In this document: positions 52,098 through 61,886 of the stretch, piece after piece | Position numbering within the stretch: position 1 is the first letter of the stretch | Layout of the letters: every line of letters begins with the position of its first letter | Source of the DNA: Hahella ganghwensis DSM 17046 | Lineage (GTDB): Bacteria; Pseudomonadota; Gammaproteobacteria; Pseudomonadales; Oleiphilaceae | Direction of reading: 5' to 3' | Assembly: GCF_000376785.1 (NCBI RefSeq) | Contig: NZ_AQXX01000140.1 | Coordinates: forward strand, 1 to 64,000 | Length of the DNA: 64,000 bases | Notes under the pieces: generated by a model | Told to the model about the DNA's origin: nothing | What the model saw: the letters and a program-made list of their open reading frames with translations, nothing else | Databases searched by the model: none | Position numbers and translations under genes: made by a program

Positions 52098-54587
52098 TTA
52101 TCGGATATCCCTGAGAACCCATTTTTGGCTTTGCGCATGCTGCTGAATCTCATGATGTTCAAACCAGATGGGCCGCAGACTCACTTGCTCTGAGTAATGC
52201 TCTGTCTGATCAACGTAATAGGGTGATGCTGGATTGGTCGCCTGGGAAAAACTCAATAGGCCCCTGGCTTTCGGTCCCCTCCGAGTGTATTCCATTGCCA
52301 ACATCCAACTCGAGCCGTACGTAATATGATACCCCTCACCGACAGCACTTATCTGAGAGCCCTCCAAAGGAGGATAGCGGTGACGGGGGAGCAACGTACC
52401 ATCATTTTCGAGATTTGCCCTGAAGACGTTAAATCCACCTTCGATATTATTCGCACCGGCCCAAGGTAGTTTATGACCTGTCGGTGAGCCGTCCAGTTGG
52501 CTTCGTTCTACAAACTGAACTTCCCCCAAAGTTGCATCCAGAGGCAAACCGGCAGCCTCTATTTTGACCATTGCGGAAGCCAGGTGTTCCAGCACTGTCT
52601 GTCCGGCTTTCAACCCACTCGGGGTATTCACCGGGTCATCAGGATTAAACTCATTAAGCCACTGAGGCTGACGATCAAAGGCCTCGGCAAATTCCCTGAA
52701 CAAATGAGCGCCCCGGCTATCGAGGTTCATCAGCCCATCCCATTGGGCAAGGGCCTGACACCCGGAAACCAGATTGACCGCACCACTATCAATGATGACC
52801 GGCGTCGAACCCTGGCTTTCACACAGGATCAGCACGTCTTCCAATATTGCTTCACCAAGATAATTGCGATTACTGAGCAGAGCCTCTTGTTCCAGCTCTT
52901 GCAGAGAGAAACGCTGATTTTCACCGGCAGCATCCTGCAGCAGCTTTTGCCCCATACGTGAACGCAGTGTCTGAGGGTTGTTTACCTTGCCATAAAGTGT
53001 GGAATAACCCGTCAATGGTTCACTGGGATTCGTCAGCCAATAGCTGTCGTTGGAGTTCTGGACAAAATCGTTGCGCGACAGCTTGGGCACTTTTTCATAA
53101 GGAACGGATTCGTTGAAATCAAATATCGAAGAATGCCCCGGTAAAATGGTAAATCCGGCCTGCTCTCTCAGCGCAATCAAGGTAGGATCTGTTGTCAGCG
53201 CCATTTCTGCATAGTCAGATAAATGGGGTACTGCAGAGTCATCGACATAGAAGGTATTCCCGTTACGATCCACCGCCATCGTGTTATTAAATATCATCCC
53301 GTCAAAATCTATAAATGCCTGCTGAAAGTCCTCCATATCACGCGCCAGATTTAATGCCAGCCAATGCTCAAGAATATCCAGATTGTTCTTGTTCGCATCC
53401 TTGATACTGAATGCAGAAAACTGCCCAGAGGCATCAGATCCCCAGGGCAACTTGCCGGGAACAACAATAACGGGGCCGAAATCGCTGAAAAATACATCCT
53501 TGGTAAACGGTAGTACTGTTCCCGGCTCCACGGCGACATCAATGGTCAAGGATCGACGCTCTATCGTTTTATTTTCCCCATCAACCGTATAAGTCATGCC
53601 TGAAGGATCAGCCTCATCAAGGCTCAGGCGATAGACAATAAAATGCTCTGCAAACGAGAAGGTGTGAGTCCATGCCATCTCATGGGTAAAGCCGATATTG
53701 ATAATACCCGGCATACCGGTCAGGCTTGCCCCCATCACATCCATCGAACCCGGGATAGTGGAGTGAAACTGCCAGAACCGCAGATTACCTGTATGGGGAA
53801 AATGCGGGTTCGCCAATAACATCCCCTGCTGATTCTCAGTTTTATCCTTACCCAGCGCCCAACCGTTTGAACCCAACGCCATTGGATTCTTTTCGGGTAA
53901 CCCGACCTGGTCCGGGTCCAGTTTCGAAAGCTGGAACCTTTCTACAGATCCAGGGCCGGTTGCGGCCATTTCAGGACTAAAGGATTCTCCTGGTGGCGCC
54001 GCTATAAATATCGGTGCTGTAAACTGGCCTGCACCTGGCAACAAAGCCACGCCTAGTGAGTAGGTCAGCAGATCCAGCTCATCAATCGGTTTCAACCAGG
54101 CCTGACCAGCACAACGTGGATCCTGCTGCTTTGTGGGCGCTGTTTCCAGATAGTGGTTATATCCCTTGGTATATCCAGATAACATTGCCCGAACACCGTC
54201 GCTCAATGAGGGAAAACCTGCCTCAGCTTCTGAGCGTATCTCCAGTGCTTTATAAGAAAAATCATTGATCAAGTTCAGGGAGTCACCCGAACCTGGATTT
54301 TGATCCGGGCCAAAATACCGGGATCTCTGGCTGTTAAACCTGATGATCTGGTCAGCCAGCAAGCAGAGGTTATCCTCGGCATAAGCATAACCGACACCAA
54401 ATGAAAGACTTTCCAGATTGCCTGCCATAACATGTGGCACACCGAATTCCGTACGGGTAATTCGGGCCTTGAGTATGCCGTCTTCGTCAAACGCGATCGG
54501 GTCTTCATAACAACCCGCCAAAACGCACGAGCCGATGACAAGCATAACCAACGAGATTTTTCGATACAGGGAAGGAAAGAATTCCAT
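52098..54587 (-). CDS. Penicillin-acylase-family lipoprotein (Ntn hydrolase; acylase)
   Basis: An 829-residue Ntn amidohydrolase. The ATG at 54587 has AAGGA eight bases upstream. Lipobox LAGC (Cys26) predicts a lipid anchor. The alpha-part has ITRTEFGVPHVMAGNLESLSFGVGYAYAEDN, typical of the family, and self-cleavage is expected before Ser240 in LGSNGWALG, which becomes the catalytic N-terminus of the beta chain. Substrates in the family include penicillins and acyl-homoserine lactones; the closest architecture is the periplasmic AHL or aculeacin acylases, but the substrate cannot be told. A lipoprotein form is less common than the soluble one. It is convergent with hmuV. Confidence 0.87.
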   Translation of the reverse strand: MEFFPSLYRKISLVMLVIGSCVLAGCYEDPIAFDEDGILKARITRTEFGVPHVMAGNLESLSFGVGYAYAEDNLCLLADQIIRFNSQRSRYFGPDQNPGSGDSLNLINDFSYKALEIRSEAEAGFPSLSDGVRAMLSGYTKGYNHYLETAPTKQQDPRCAGQAWLKPIDELDLLTYSLGVALLPGAGQFTAPIFIAAPPGESFSPEMAATGPGSVERFQLSKLDPDQVGLPEKNPMALGSNGWALGKDKTENQQGMLLANPHFPHTGNLRFWQFHSTIPGSMDVMGASLTGMPGIINIGFTHEMAWTHTFSFAEHFIVYRLSLDEADPSGMTYTVDGENKTIERRSLTIDVAVEPGTVLPFTKDVFFSDFGPVIVVPGKLPWGSDASGQFSAFSIKDANKNNLDILEHWLALNLARDMEDFQQAFIDFDGMIFNNTMAVDRNGNTFYVDDSAVPHLSDYAEMALTTDPTLIALREQAGFTILPGHSSIFDFNESVPYEKVPKLSRNDFVQNSNDSYWLTNPSEPLTGYSTLYGKVNNPQTLRSRMGQKLLQDAAGENQRFSLQELEQEALLSNRNYLGEAILEDVLILCESQGSTPVIIDSGAVNLVSGCQALAQWDGLMNLDSRGAHLFREFAEAFDRQPQWLNEFNPDDPVNTPSGLKAGQTVLEHLASAMVKIEAAGLPLDATLGEVQFVERSQLDGSPTGHKLPWAGANNIEGGFNVFRANLENDGTLLPRHRYPPLEGSQISAVGEGYHITYGSSWMLAMEYTRRGPKARGLLSFSQATNPASPYYVDQTEHYSEQVSLRPIWFEHHEIQQHAQSQKWVLRDIR

Positions 54588-54915
54588 AGGAGCGTCCTTT
54601 TCAATTGTGTTTTCCAGCCTCAAACAGACACATCATTACTGCTCCTGTGTGTGCCAATTAAGACTACCATAAGGCCTAAACATCAGAAATGCTCATCTAT
54701 TGCCCGGCTTATTGGCAGCAAGAACACTTTGGTTGGTCTAGGGTCTGGAGACATTTCATATGAGGCCCAGTCCTGAGGGCAGGATTTGAAACGTCAACAG
54801 ACTCGAGCACCCTGTCAATTAGCGCACCAATTTATTACGACTTTCATACCTCGGTCTTTTCATGTCGCCCAATGAAGAACATAATGCAGCCTTTTTAGAC
54901 AGAGAGAGATGAATC
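54588..54915. other. 328-bp divergent intergenic region
   Basis: This stretch separates the acylase gene (minus) and the phnA-type gene (plus), so it should carry two promoters. I see no gene, Fur box or strong hairpin in it. Confidence 0.4.
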
Positions 54916-55485
54916 ATGACATCTGAAGCTGAGCTGCAGGCACGCTGCAACGGCCAATGCGAACTTTGTGGTTCCGACCACTCACTGGTAGTTTACAGTT
55001 TGCCTGATTCAGGTGATCGCTCGGATGCGGAGATCATGATCTGCTCCAACTGCCATGACCAGATTTCCAGCGGAGAGCTGGATACCAACCACTGGCACTG
55101 CCTGACTACCTGCATGTGGAGTGAGTTTCCGGCGGTTCAGGTCATGTCTTATCGCCTGCTGAAAAAACTAAGCGCCGAACCCTGGGCACAGGACCAGCTG
55201 GACATGCTGTACCTGGAAGACGACATCAAAGACTGGGCTGACGCTGGTGTGCAGTCAGATTCGGAAGATCAGGTTATTCAAAAAGACTGTCACGGCAACG
55301 TATTGCAAGCCGGTGACAATGTGACCATCGTCAAAGATCTGGATGTCAAAGGCACCAGCTTCGTGGCCAAGCGAGGAACCGTTGTGAAGGGGATTTCGTT
55401 GACCGATAACCCCGAGCACATTGAAGGGCGCGTCAATGGTACGCGCATTGTGATTCTGACCCAGTACGTAAAAAAATCCAGTTAA
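54916..55485 (+). CDS. phnA: PhnA/YjdM-domain protein
   Basis: A 189-residue protein with an N-terminal zinc-ribbon-like part (CNGQCELCGSDHSL ... MICSNCHDQI) and the C-terminal PhnA SH3-like domain (VIQKDCHGNVLQAGDNVTIVKDLDVKGTSFVAKRGTVVKGISL ... HIEGRVNGTRIVILTQYVKKS). Despite the name, the family is not needed for phosphonate breakdown and its role is unclear. The ATG follows AGAGAGAG. It is convergent with ccoG, 29 nt away. Confidence 0.9.
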   Translation: MTSEAELQARCNGQCELCGSDHSLVVYSLPDSGDRSDAEIMICSNCHDQISSGELDTNHWHCLTTCMWSEFPAVQVMSYRLLKKLSAEPWAQDQLDMLYLEDDIKDWADAGVQSDSEDQVIQKDCHGNVLQAGDNVTIVKDLDVKGTSFVAKRGTVVKGISLTDNPEHIEGRVNGTRIVILTQYVKKSS

Positions 55486-55514
55486 AGAAAGCAATGGTAG
55501 TCAGTGAACTCTGA

Positions 55515-56933
55515 CTACCATACTGGCACCGAAGGTCCGATAAAGCGGCTTTCAACGAAAGATTGATCTTCCGGATGTTCGGGGTCATATACCTGAAAGA
55601 CGATATCGTAATTTCTCTCCGACAGCATTTCGGGGCTGACCGACACAGCAACAGGTACTGACAGCATCGACTCCGGAGCCACATTCACCTTGTCATCCAC
55701 ACGTATATTCAATCCCTCAAGGCCCACGACTGATATGGAATAGGTCCGGCTCTCACGGCTTTTATTCAATACACTCAGAACGTAGTTGTTTTCTACTTCA
55801 TTTTCCTGGTTAAAGCGAAATAACGTGCGATCGCGGGCCACGTCAACTGACAGCAACGGTCTGGTCGCCACCGTCCAGGAAAAGATGCCTATCAGCGTTA
55901 TCAGAACAGCGGTATACCCCACCAGACGCGGCCGCAGAATACGAGTATTGCCACCGTTCAGAGCATTATCACTTGTATAGCGGATAAGACCGGGAGCATA
56001 ACCCATCTTGTCCATGATCGAGTCACAGGCATCAATGCATGCGGCACAACCGATGCATTGCATTTGCAGACCGTCTCGGATATCGATTCCGGTGGGACAC
56101 ACTTGTACACACATCTTGCAGTCGATGCAGTCACCCAACCCCGCTGATTGATATTCCGCATTCTTTTTACGGGGACCTCGATTCTCTCCGCGTGCGGCAT
56201 CATAGGTAATCACCAGAGAGTTGGCATCCAGCATTGACGACTGGAAGCGCCCATAGGGGCACATATGAAAGCAGACCTGCTCCCGCAGCCAACCGGCGTT
56301 AATATAGGTGGCCGCAGTGAAAAAGAATATCCAGAATGCCGCCCATCCTCCGACCTCCAGGTTGAGAAGCCCCATGAACAATTCGCGAATAGGCGTGAAA
56401 TACCCGACAAAAGTGATCGCTGTCACCAGACTGATACTGAGCCAAAGCAGGTGTTTGTATATTCTTCTGAGGGCTTTATTGGCCCCAAATGGGCTATTGT
56501 CCAGCTTGATACGCTGATTACGGTCACCCTCAGTGACTTTTTCAGCCCACATGAAGATCCAGGTCCAGACACTTTGGGGGCAGCTGTAGCCACACCATAC
56601 TCGTCCGGCAAACACCGTCAGGCAGAAGAGACCAAAGGCGGCGATCATCAGTAAGGCAGACAACAGCATAAAATCCTGGGGCCAGAATGTTGCCCCGAAT
56701 ATCGAAAACTGACGATGTGTAATATCCCACAGAACAGCCTGACGGCCACCCCAGTTAATCCAGGCCGTTCCGAAAAACAGCAGGAACAGGGCTGCTCCTC
56801 CCTGCATCCGAAGACGCCTGTATAACCCGGTAAAGCTTCGTGGGTGTATCTTTGTCCTGGATTCGTATAGATCGACGGAATCTGCCGCGGGACTTTCAGG
56901 CTCCAAACACCGGACGGGTATTAGTTCACTCAT
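55515..56933 (-). CDS. ccoG: Cytochrome c oxidase accessory protein CcoG (RdxA/FixG)
   Basis: A 472-residue membrane ferredoxin that reduces Cu(II) for cbb3 oxidase assembly. It has four to five N-terminal membrane segments, CGYSCPQSVW, two 4Fe-4S motifs (CIDCKMCVQVCPTG and CIGCAACIDACD), another helix and a C-terminal immunoglobulin-like domain (IG-like, from about residue 355). Usually encoded next to ccoNOPQ, which are absent here. Its start context is weak. Confidence 0.93.
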   Translation of the reverse strand: MSELIPVRCLEPESPAADSVDLYESRTKIHPRSFTGLYRRLRMQGGAALFLLFFGTAWINWGGRQAVLWDITHRQFSIFGATFWPQDFMLLSALLMIAAFGLFCLTVFAGRVWCGYSCPQSVWTWIFMWAEKVTEGDRNQRIKLDNSPFGANKALRRIYKHLLWLSISLVTAITFVGYFTPIRELFMGLLNLEVGGWAAFWIFFFTAATYINAGWLREQVCFHMCPYGRFQSSMLDANSLVITYDAARGENRGPRKKNAEYQSAGLGDCIDCKMCVQVCPTGIDIRDGLQMQCIGCAACIDACDSIMDKMGYAPGLIRYTSDNALNGGNTRILRPRLVGYTAVLITLIGIFSWTVATRPLLSVDVARDRTLFRFNQENEVENNYVLSVLNKSRESRTYSISVVGLEGLNIRVDDKVNVAPESMLSVPVAVSVSPEMLSERNYDIVFQVYDPEHPEDQSFVESRFIGPSVPVW

Positions 56934-57077
56934 TGGCTTTCACTGCTTCTTGTGACTCTATCCTCACGAATTATGAGGAGTTCGACCATAGCCAAACAGA
57001 TGCAGAAACAGTTTAAAAAACCATATCAGTTAGTCATTCGACGATCGATCACTACAATAACAGGCTTGTGACATCAT

Positions 57078-58490
57078 CTACTTGAGCGATGTGGCAATTC
57101 GCCCGAGCACTTCCATCGCTTTCTCAAATTCCTGCTCCCACGGATGACCATAATTGAGTCGAACATATTGCCGAAAGCCGCGTGTTGCCGAAAATATCGG
57201 ACCCGGCGCGATACTGATGCCCTGCGCCAGTGCCAGCTTGAATAACTTCAGAGAATCCACATTGCCGGGAAGCTCCAGCCATAAAAAATACCCCCCTCCT
57301 GGTTTAGTCACTCTGGTGCCGTCAGGGAAGTAACGGTTAATGGCAGCGATCATCTGGTTTTGCTGAACTTCCAAATTATGGCGAAGCTTCCTCAGATGCC
57401 GGTCATATCCACCATATTCCAGGTAGTCGGCAATAGCTGCCTGAGCGGGAATTGATGCGGATATGGTGGTCATCAGTTTGAGGCGCTCAATCTGTCTGGC
57501 GAACTGGCCGGCAGCCGCCCAACCAACCCGGTATCCGGGCGCAAGGCTTTTGGAAAACGAACAGCAATGCATGACCAGCCCCTCTTCATCAAAAGATTTT
57601 GCTGGCTTAGGAGGATGCGAGCTAAAGTAGAGTTCGTTATAGACATCGTCTTCGATCAGAGGAACCTGATGCTTTCGCAATAATGCCACCAATGATTTTT
57701 TTGAGGCGTCATCCATTGTCACACCTACCGGATTCTGAAAGTTCGACATCAACCAGCAGGCCTTGATAGGGTGGTGCTCCAGTGCCTTTCCCAATACTTC
57801 CAGATCAATACCGGTTCTTGAGTCCACCGGTATCTCAACAGCTTTCAACTTTAATCGCTCCAACACCTGCAGGCTCCCGTAGAACGCGGGGGACTCAATC
57901 GCCACCAGATCACCAGGGCTGGTCACAGCCTGCAGACACAGGTTCAAAGCCTCCATAGCCCCGCTTGTGACGACAACCTCCTCCATATTTACGGGAACAT
58001 TTTCGACAACATACCGCAACGCAATCTGACGGCGTAAATCATGATTGCCCGGCGGGAGGTCAGCAACAACAGAGCGCATATCCATCAGCCTTGTCGCCTT
58101 GGCCATGGAGCGCGCAAGCCTTTGCATGGGAAACAGTTTTGGGCTGGGAAACGCTGATCCCAGGGGAATAATGGAGGGATCTCGAACCGACCCCAGAACA
58201 GAGAACACCAGTTCACTGACATCCACAGCCGTCGATGTCACTTCCATTTGTGAGTGCTCACGGTCCGGTAATGACTGCCGGGGCTGACTGCAAACAAAAT
58301 AACCAGATCGGGGCTTCGATCGAATCAATCCCCGATTCTCCAGCAGATAATAGGCCTGAAAAACCGTCGACGCATTGACGCCATAGGTTTTACTGGCATG
58401 TCTGACCGAGGGAATGCGCTGACCGGCGACCAGTACACCCGACCTGATGGATTCGGCAATATCGTGCGCCAGTTGTTCGTAGCGTTTCAT
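57078..58490 (-). CDS. MocR-type transcriptional regulator (second copy)
   Basis: A 470-residue fusion: GntR winged helix (MKRYEQLAHDIAESIRSGVLVAGQRIPSVRHASKTYGVNASTVFQAYYLLENRGLI) and a fold-type I aminotransferase domain with SFSKSLAPGYRVGW (PLP lysine), NFQNPVG and EDDVYNEL. It is the same size and layout as the regulator ending at 10595, so the two are paralogues. It is divergent from the YHYH-domain gene with 275 bp between; the target is not evident because no PLP or amino acid gene is adjacent. Confidence 0.88.
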   Translation of the reverse strand: MKRYEQLAHDIAESIRSGVLVAGQRIPSVRHASKTYGVNASTVFQAYYLLENRGLIRSKPRSGYFVCSQPRQSLPDREHSQMEVTSTAVDVSELVFSVLGSVRDPSIIPLGSAFPSPKLFPMQRLARSMAKATRLMDMRSVVADLPPGNHDLRRQIALRYVVENVPVNMEEVVVTSGAMEALNLCLQAVTSPGDLVAIESPAFYGSLQVLERLKLKAVEIPVDSRTGIDLEVLGKALEHHPIKACWLMSNFQNPVGVTMDDASKKSLVALLRKHQVPLIEDDVYNELYFSSHPPKPAKSFDEEGLVMHCCSFSKSLAPGYRVGWAAAGQFARQIERLKLMTTISASIPAQAAIADYLEYGGYDRHLRKLRHNLEVQQNQMIAAINRYFPDGTRVTKPGGGYFLWLELPGNVDSLKLFKLALAQGISIAPGPIFSATRGFRQYVRLNYGHPWEQEFEKAMEVLGRIATSLK

Positions 58491-58765
58491 ACTCAGCTTA
58501 ACTCAGAAGCAAAAACCAATAGAATCGGAAAGTTTGCCTCTCAACTTCCCAAAGTGCAAAGCACATTGCCACACCCGATGTGATAGCTGTCATGTGGAAA
58601 GCGATATGGCCCGGCGCAAACCTGTACTATTACGCGGAAAACTCGATGCATCGATCAGATTCACTAACTGCCCTTTTTTAATCTTCCACATTTTCTCCTC
58701 ATTCCTGTGCTGTAATAACTAGTAATCCTTATGGTCCACTAGCAAACAAGAATGCGAAGAGTGAT

Positions 58766-59845
58766 ATGAGAGCAGTCGTTTCAAGCAGTATTCTGATTCT
58801 GACGGGAGCATTTCCCGCTCTGTCGATGTCTGATTCGGTAAAGAGGGACATCACCGATGTGATTTTGACCGATCGAATCGCACAGTGTGATCATTATGTC
58901 GGTTCCTATTTTTCCAATGTCAGGGACATCAAGCGAGCCAAGGGGTTCTCCGGTGACATTACCATCACCGCCGATAGCAGATATTGCTATATCCGTTCTA
59001 ACGACATCCCCAATCACGACTTTAATGACCACAGTGCACACTTCGCCACGAATGTGAGTGAGCAAAATCTGTCATTTCGAATCCCCCTGTATCCAGCAAA
59101 TGCTCACCGTCCCACAGCATTAAGCCTGGGAACAACAGAAGCCGTTTTGTTAAACGGGGTCGTTGTCGATTTGCTCGCAGCGGCATGTTACGACGTTGGC
59201 CGGGAGCCTCTGGGAAGGGAAAAAATGGGATGCACTCACCGCTATGCCGATCATCCATGGCGATATGACCCGATGTCGCCCATCAATGATTTCGGTACTG
59301 ACGCACACAATGCACACACTCAACCTAATGGAAAATATCACTACCACGGAAATCCGCTAGCCATGTTTTATACCGAGTGCAGCAAGGCAGAGAGTGCATC
59401 GCCTGTGATCGGCTATGCAGCAGATGGATTTCCTGTTTATGGAAGCTGTATCAGAGATCCTGCAACCGGCGACGTTCGCGAAGCAAAATCGAGTTATCGA
59501 CTCAAAAACGGCGGAGGCCCCCGTCAGCCGGTTTCTGGATACACAACCCCTAGAGAGGGCGTCGGTGTTGTCGCCAGCAACAACTATGACGGCCAGTTTC
59601 GTGGTGATTATGAGTTTGTTGCGGGCACGGGTGATCTGGACGAGTGCAATGGAATGACTGTGAATGGCCAATACGGCTATTACATTACGAATGCTTTTCC
59701 CTGGGTTAACAACTGCTTCAAGGGGAAAGTGGATTCATCCTTTAACGGAAGAGAACAACAACGAATGCATCGCCATCAACCGGGCAAGAGACCAGAAGAC
59801 GGCCCGAATGGGCACCGGCCCGGGCACCCTCCTCCTCTCTGGTAA
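58766..59845 (+). CDS. Secreted YHYH-domain protein
   Basis: A 359-residue exported protein with signal peptide (SSSILILTGAFPALSMS, cleavage near residue 22). The YHYH domain is marked by DFGTDAHNAHTQPNGKYHYHGNP near residues 175-197, followed by a GYAADGFPVYG block. Several Cys pairs suggest disulfides. The tail is rich in His, Arg and Pro. The family is found in secreted proteins of unknown role, and the His cluster suggests metal binding. GAAGAG precedes the ATG. Confidence 0.85.
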   Translation: MRAVVSSSILILTGAFPALSMSDSVKRDITDVILTDRIAQCDHYVGSYFSNVRDIKRAKGFSGDITITADSRYCYIRSNDIPNHDFNDHSAHFATNVSEQNLSFRIPLYPANAHRPTALSLGTTEAVLLNGVVVDLLAAACYDVGREPLGREKMGCTHRYADHPWRYDPMSPINDFGTDAHNAHTQPNGKYHYHGNPLAMFYTECSKAESASPVIGYAADGFPVYGSCIRDPATGDVREAKSSYRLKNGGGPRQPVSGYTTPREGVGVVASNNYDGQFRGDYEFVAGTGDLDECNGMTVNGQYGYYITNAFPWVNNCFKGKVDSSFNGREQQRMHRHQPGKRPEDGPNGHRPGHPPPLW

Positions 59846-59896
59846 ACCCTCACCTGTGATTTACTAACAGACACCAACTTCGCTCTAAAGCCGATC

Positions 59897-59932
59897 AGCC
59901 CCCTGAAACCTTGGTAAGGTGTCAGGGGGCTT
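59897..59932 (+). terminator. Hairpin terminator after the YHYH gene
   Basis: AGCCCCCTGA (59897-59906) pairs with TCAGGGGGCT (59922-59931), around a loop with additional ACCTT/AAGGT pairing. Only a short T pair follows, so efficiency is uncertain. Confidence 0.7.
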
Positions 59933-60227
59933 GCGACATCCAAGACACGTTTTTCAAATTGGGTCACAAACGGCTAAATCTAGCGTGTGACCGAGTAACA
60001 CCGTCATCCCAGAACCACAATCTTAAAATTCAATAGGTTAGCCATCCTTCCAGCTTACAGTTCAGGATCTACCCCCTTCATCATTGAACTATAAATTGTA
60101 GATTGATGGACAATCTACAATTTATAGTGATAGGATCAATGTTAATTGACGCTCTTACCAGCTGTCATAAGGACCCAAACCAGCACTGGAAGTCCACTAC
60201 CCACTAAAACAAAAAGAGGTGTATACA
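59933..60227 (+). other. Promoter region of the BCCT/enolase cluster
   Basis: A 295-bp stretch with no gene. It contains a GGTCACA (59962-59968) and TGTGACC (59986-59992) inverted pair and the perfect inverted repeat at 60088-60128. The leader ends with AAAGAGG eight bases before the BCCT start. Confidence 0.5.
60088..60128. promoter_or_regulatory. Perfect 18-bp inverted repeat, likely operator
   Basis: ACTATAAATTGTAGATTG (60088-60105), 5-bp spacer ATGGA, then the exact reverse complement (60111-60128). The inner TTGTAGATTG half-sites resemble GntR/FCD-type operators. It lies 100 bp upstream of the BCCT gene. No T-run follows, so a regulator binding site is more likely than a terminator; an RNA hairpin is possible. 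Confidence 0.8.
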
Positions 60228-61811
60228 ATGGGTGTTCGTACTGACTGGCCGACATTCTGCTCCACGTTAGTGGTGTTACTCGGTATCTGTGTTCCCTTGT
60301 TGGTCATGCAAGAGCAGGCCAATGATTTTATTAATGCCGCCTTTAGCGTCATGACCTCGCAGTTCGGCATTCTCTATTTATGGGGCGGCATTGCAGCCGT
60401 TGGATTACTGCTTTGGCTCTCAATGAGTCGGTTCGGGCAGGTAAAACTGGGAAGTCCAGACGATAAGCAGGAATTCTCTGCTTTCAGCTGGGCTGGAATG
60501 CTATTTTGTGCAGGTATCGGATCCGGCATTCTCTACTGGGGTACCATTGAATGGGCTTACTACTTACAAGCCCCTCCCATGGGTATCACCCCCAATTCTG
60601 ATACGGCAGCGGAGTGGGCAGCCACTTATGGCATGTTCCACTGGGGAATAACAGCCTGGGCCTTTTACGGCGTCCCGGCAATCCCTCTGGCTTACCTCTA
60701 CCACGTAAGAAAGCAACCGGAACTGAAACTCAGTGCTGCCTGTGAAGGAGTGTTGGGGAAACATGTTCACGGCCCTATTGGTAAAGTGATTGATATCCTC
60801 TTCATGTTCGGACTTTTAGGAGGTGTCGGTACCAGCCTCGGGTTGGGAACGCCAATGGTCGCCGCAGGCTTCAGCGAATTCTTCGGTATTGAGAACTCAT
60901 TTGGCTTAAGCATCTTTGTCATGCTTCTGTGCACCGCCATATTTGCTATCAGCGCATACTCCGGACTGAAAAAAGGCATCAAGGTCCTCAGTGACATAAA
61001 CGTCTGGTTGGCAGTTGCTCTACTGGTTTTTATCGTCGCAGTCGGTCCAACACTGTTTATCCTCAAAACCACGACCAACAGCATTGGCCTCATGTTCCAG
61101 AATTTTATCCACATGAATTTTTGGACTGACCCGGTCACCAACTCAGGTTTTCCTGAAGGTTGGACGATTTTTTACTGGGCGTGGTGGATCGCCTATGGAC
61201 CTTTTATGGGATTATTCGTCGCCAAGATTTCCCGAGGCCGTACCATTCGACAAGTCATTACCGGTATGCTGGTTTTCGGAAGCCTGGGATGCTGGGCCTA
61301 CTTTGGAGCCCTCGGCAACTATGCCATGCACCTGGAATTGAACGACCTTTTGTCCGTGACGACGTTACTTAATGAGAAGGACGCCCCAACAGCGATTATC
61401 GCCGTCATCAATTCACTGCCAATGTCATCGATCGTTCTGCCATTGTTTTGCATACTGGCGCTGATTTTCCTCGCCACGCAATTTGATTCTGCTGCCTACA
61501 CTATGGCCGCTGTTGCCACGGTAGAACTTAAAGAAGACGAGCATCCAGCACGCTGGCAAAGATTGTTCTGGGCATTCGCACTTGCCGCATTGCCTTTGAG
61601 CCTGATGTTTGTCGGTGGCTTGAAAGCTCTTCAGACCGCAGCCATCACGCTTGCATTGCCTCAGTTGTTTATCACGACCTTCATGGCAATTTCCCTGGTG
61701 CGTTGGTTACGCCAGGACGAAAAGAACGGCGTGCAGATCTACCATTCCACCGTTACCCAGAAAGGTGCAGCCAGTACAGAGCCAGCTGCCGCTGTAGCGC
61801 CCAGCCTATAA
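60228..61811 (+). CDS. BCCT-family betaine/carnitine/choline transporter
   Basis: A 527-residue transporter with 12 membrane segments. Family signatures: EFSAFSWAGMLFCAGIGSGILYWGTIEWAYYLQAPPMG (about residues 84-121) and FYWAWWIAYGPFMGLFVAKISRGRTIRQVI. GTIEWAYY in place of the common GxAEP resembles the carnitine/gamma-butyrobetaine branch. The Trp-box differs from glycine betaine carriers (WWIAYGPF for WWISWSPF), hinting at another substrate. ATG 60228 has AGAGG eight bases upstream. It is followed by a hairpin and two enolase-superfamily genes, so it probably imports the substrate of that pathway. The C-terminal tail is short, so osmosensing is unlikely. Confidence 0.9.
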   Translation: MGVRTDWPTFCSTLVVLLGICVPLLVMQEQANDFINAAFSVMTSQFGILYLWGGIAAVGLLLWLSMSRFGQVKLGSPDDKQEFSAFSWAGMLFCAGIGSGILYWGTIEWAYYLQAPPMGITPNSDTAAEWAATYGMFHWGITAWAFYGVPAIPLAYLYHVRKQPELKLSAACEGVLGKHVHGPIGKVIDILFMFGLLGGVGTSLGLGTPMVAAGFSEFFGIENSFGLSIFVMLLCTAIFAISAYSGLKKGIKVLSDINVWLAVALLVFIVAVGPTLFILKTTTNSIGLMFQNFIHMNFWTDPVTNSGFPEGWTIFYWAWWIAYGPFMGLFVAKISRGRTIRQVITGMLVFGSLGCWAYFGALGNYAMHLELNDLLSVTTLLNEKDAPTAIIAVINSLPMSSIVLPLFCILALIFLATQFDSAAYTMAAVATVELKEDEHPARWQRLFWAFALAALPLSLMFVGGLKALQTAAITLALPQLFITTFMAISLVRWLRQDEKNGVQIYHSTVTQKGAASTEPAAAVAPSL

Positions 61812-61816
61812 AAGCG

Positions 61817-61853
61817 CGTTCGCCGGAGACCTCCATTCCAGGTTTCCGGCGAA
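61817..61853 (+). terminator. Hairpin between BCCT and first enolase-superfamily gene
   Basis: GTTCGCCGGA (61817-61826) pairs with TCCGGCGAAC (61844-61853), extendable inward by ACC/GGT, followed by AATTGTTT. It may be a partial terminator or a processing site within one operon. Confidence 0.6.
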
Positions 61854-61886
61854 CAATTGTTTAACCCCTGTTCCCAACGAGCTTAT

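Noticed and set aside
59962-59992. GGTCACA/TGTGACC inverted pair as a CRP site
   Set aside because: The half-sites face the wrong way and the spacing is 17 bp; CRP sites are TGTGA-N6-TCACA.
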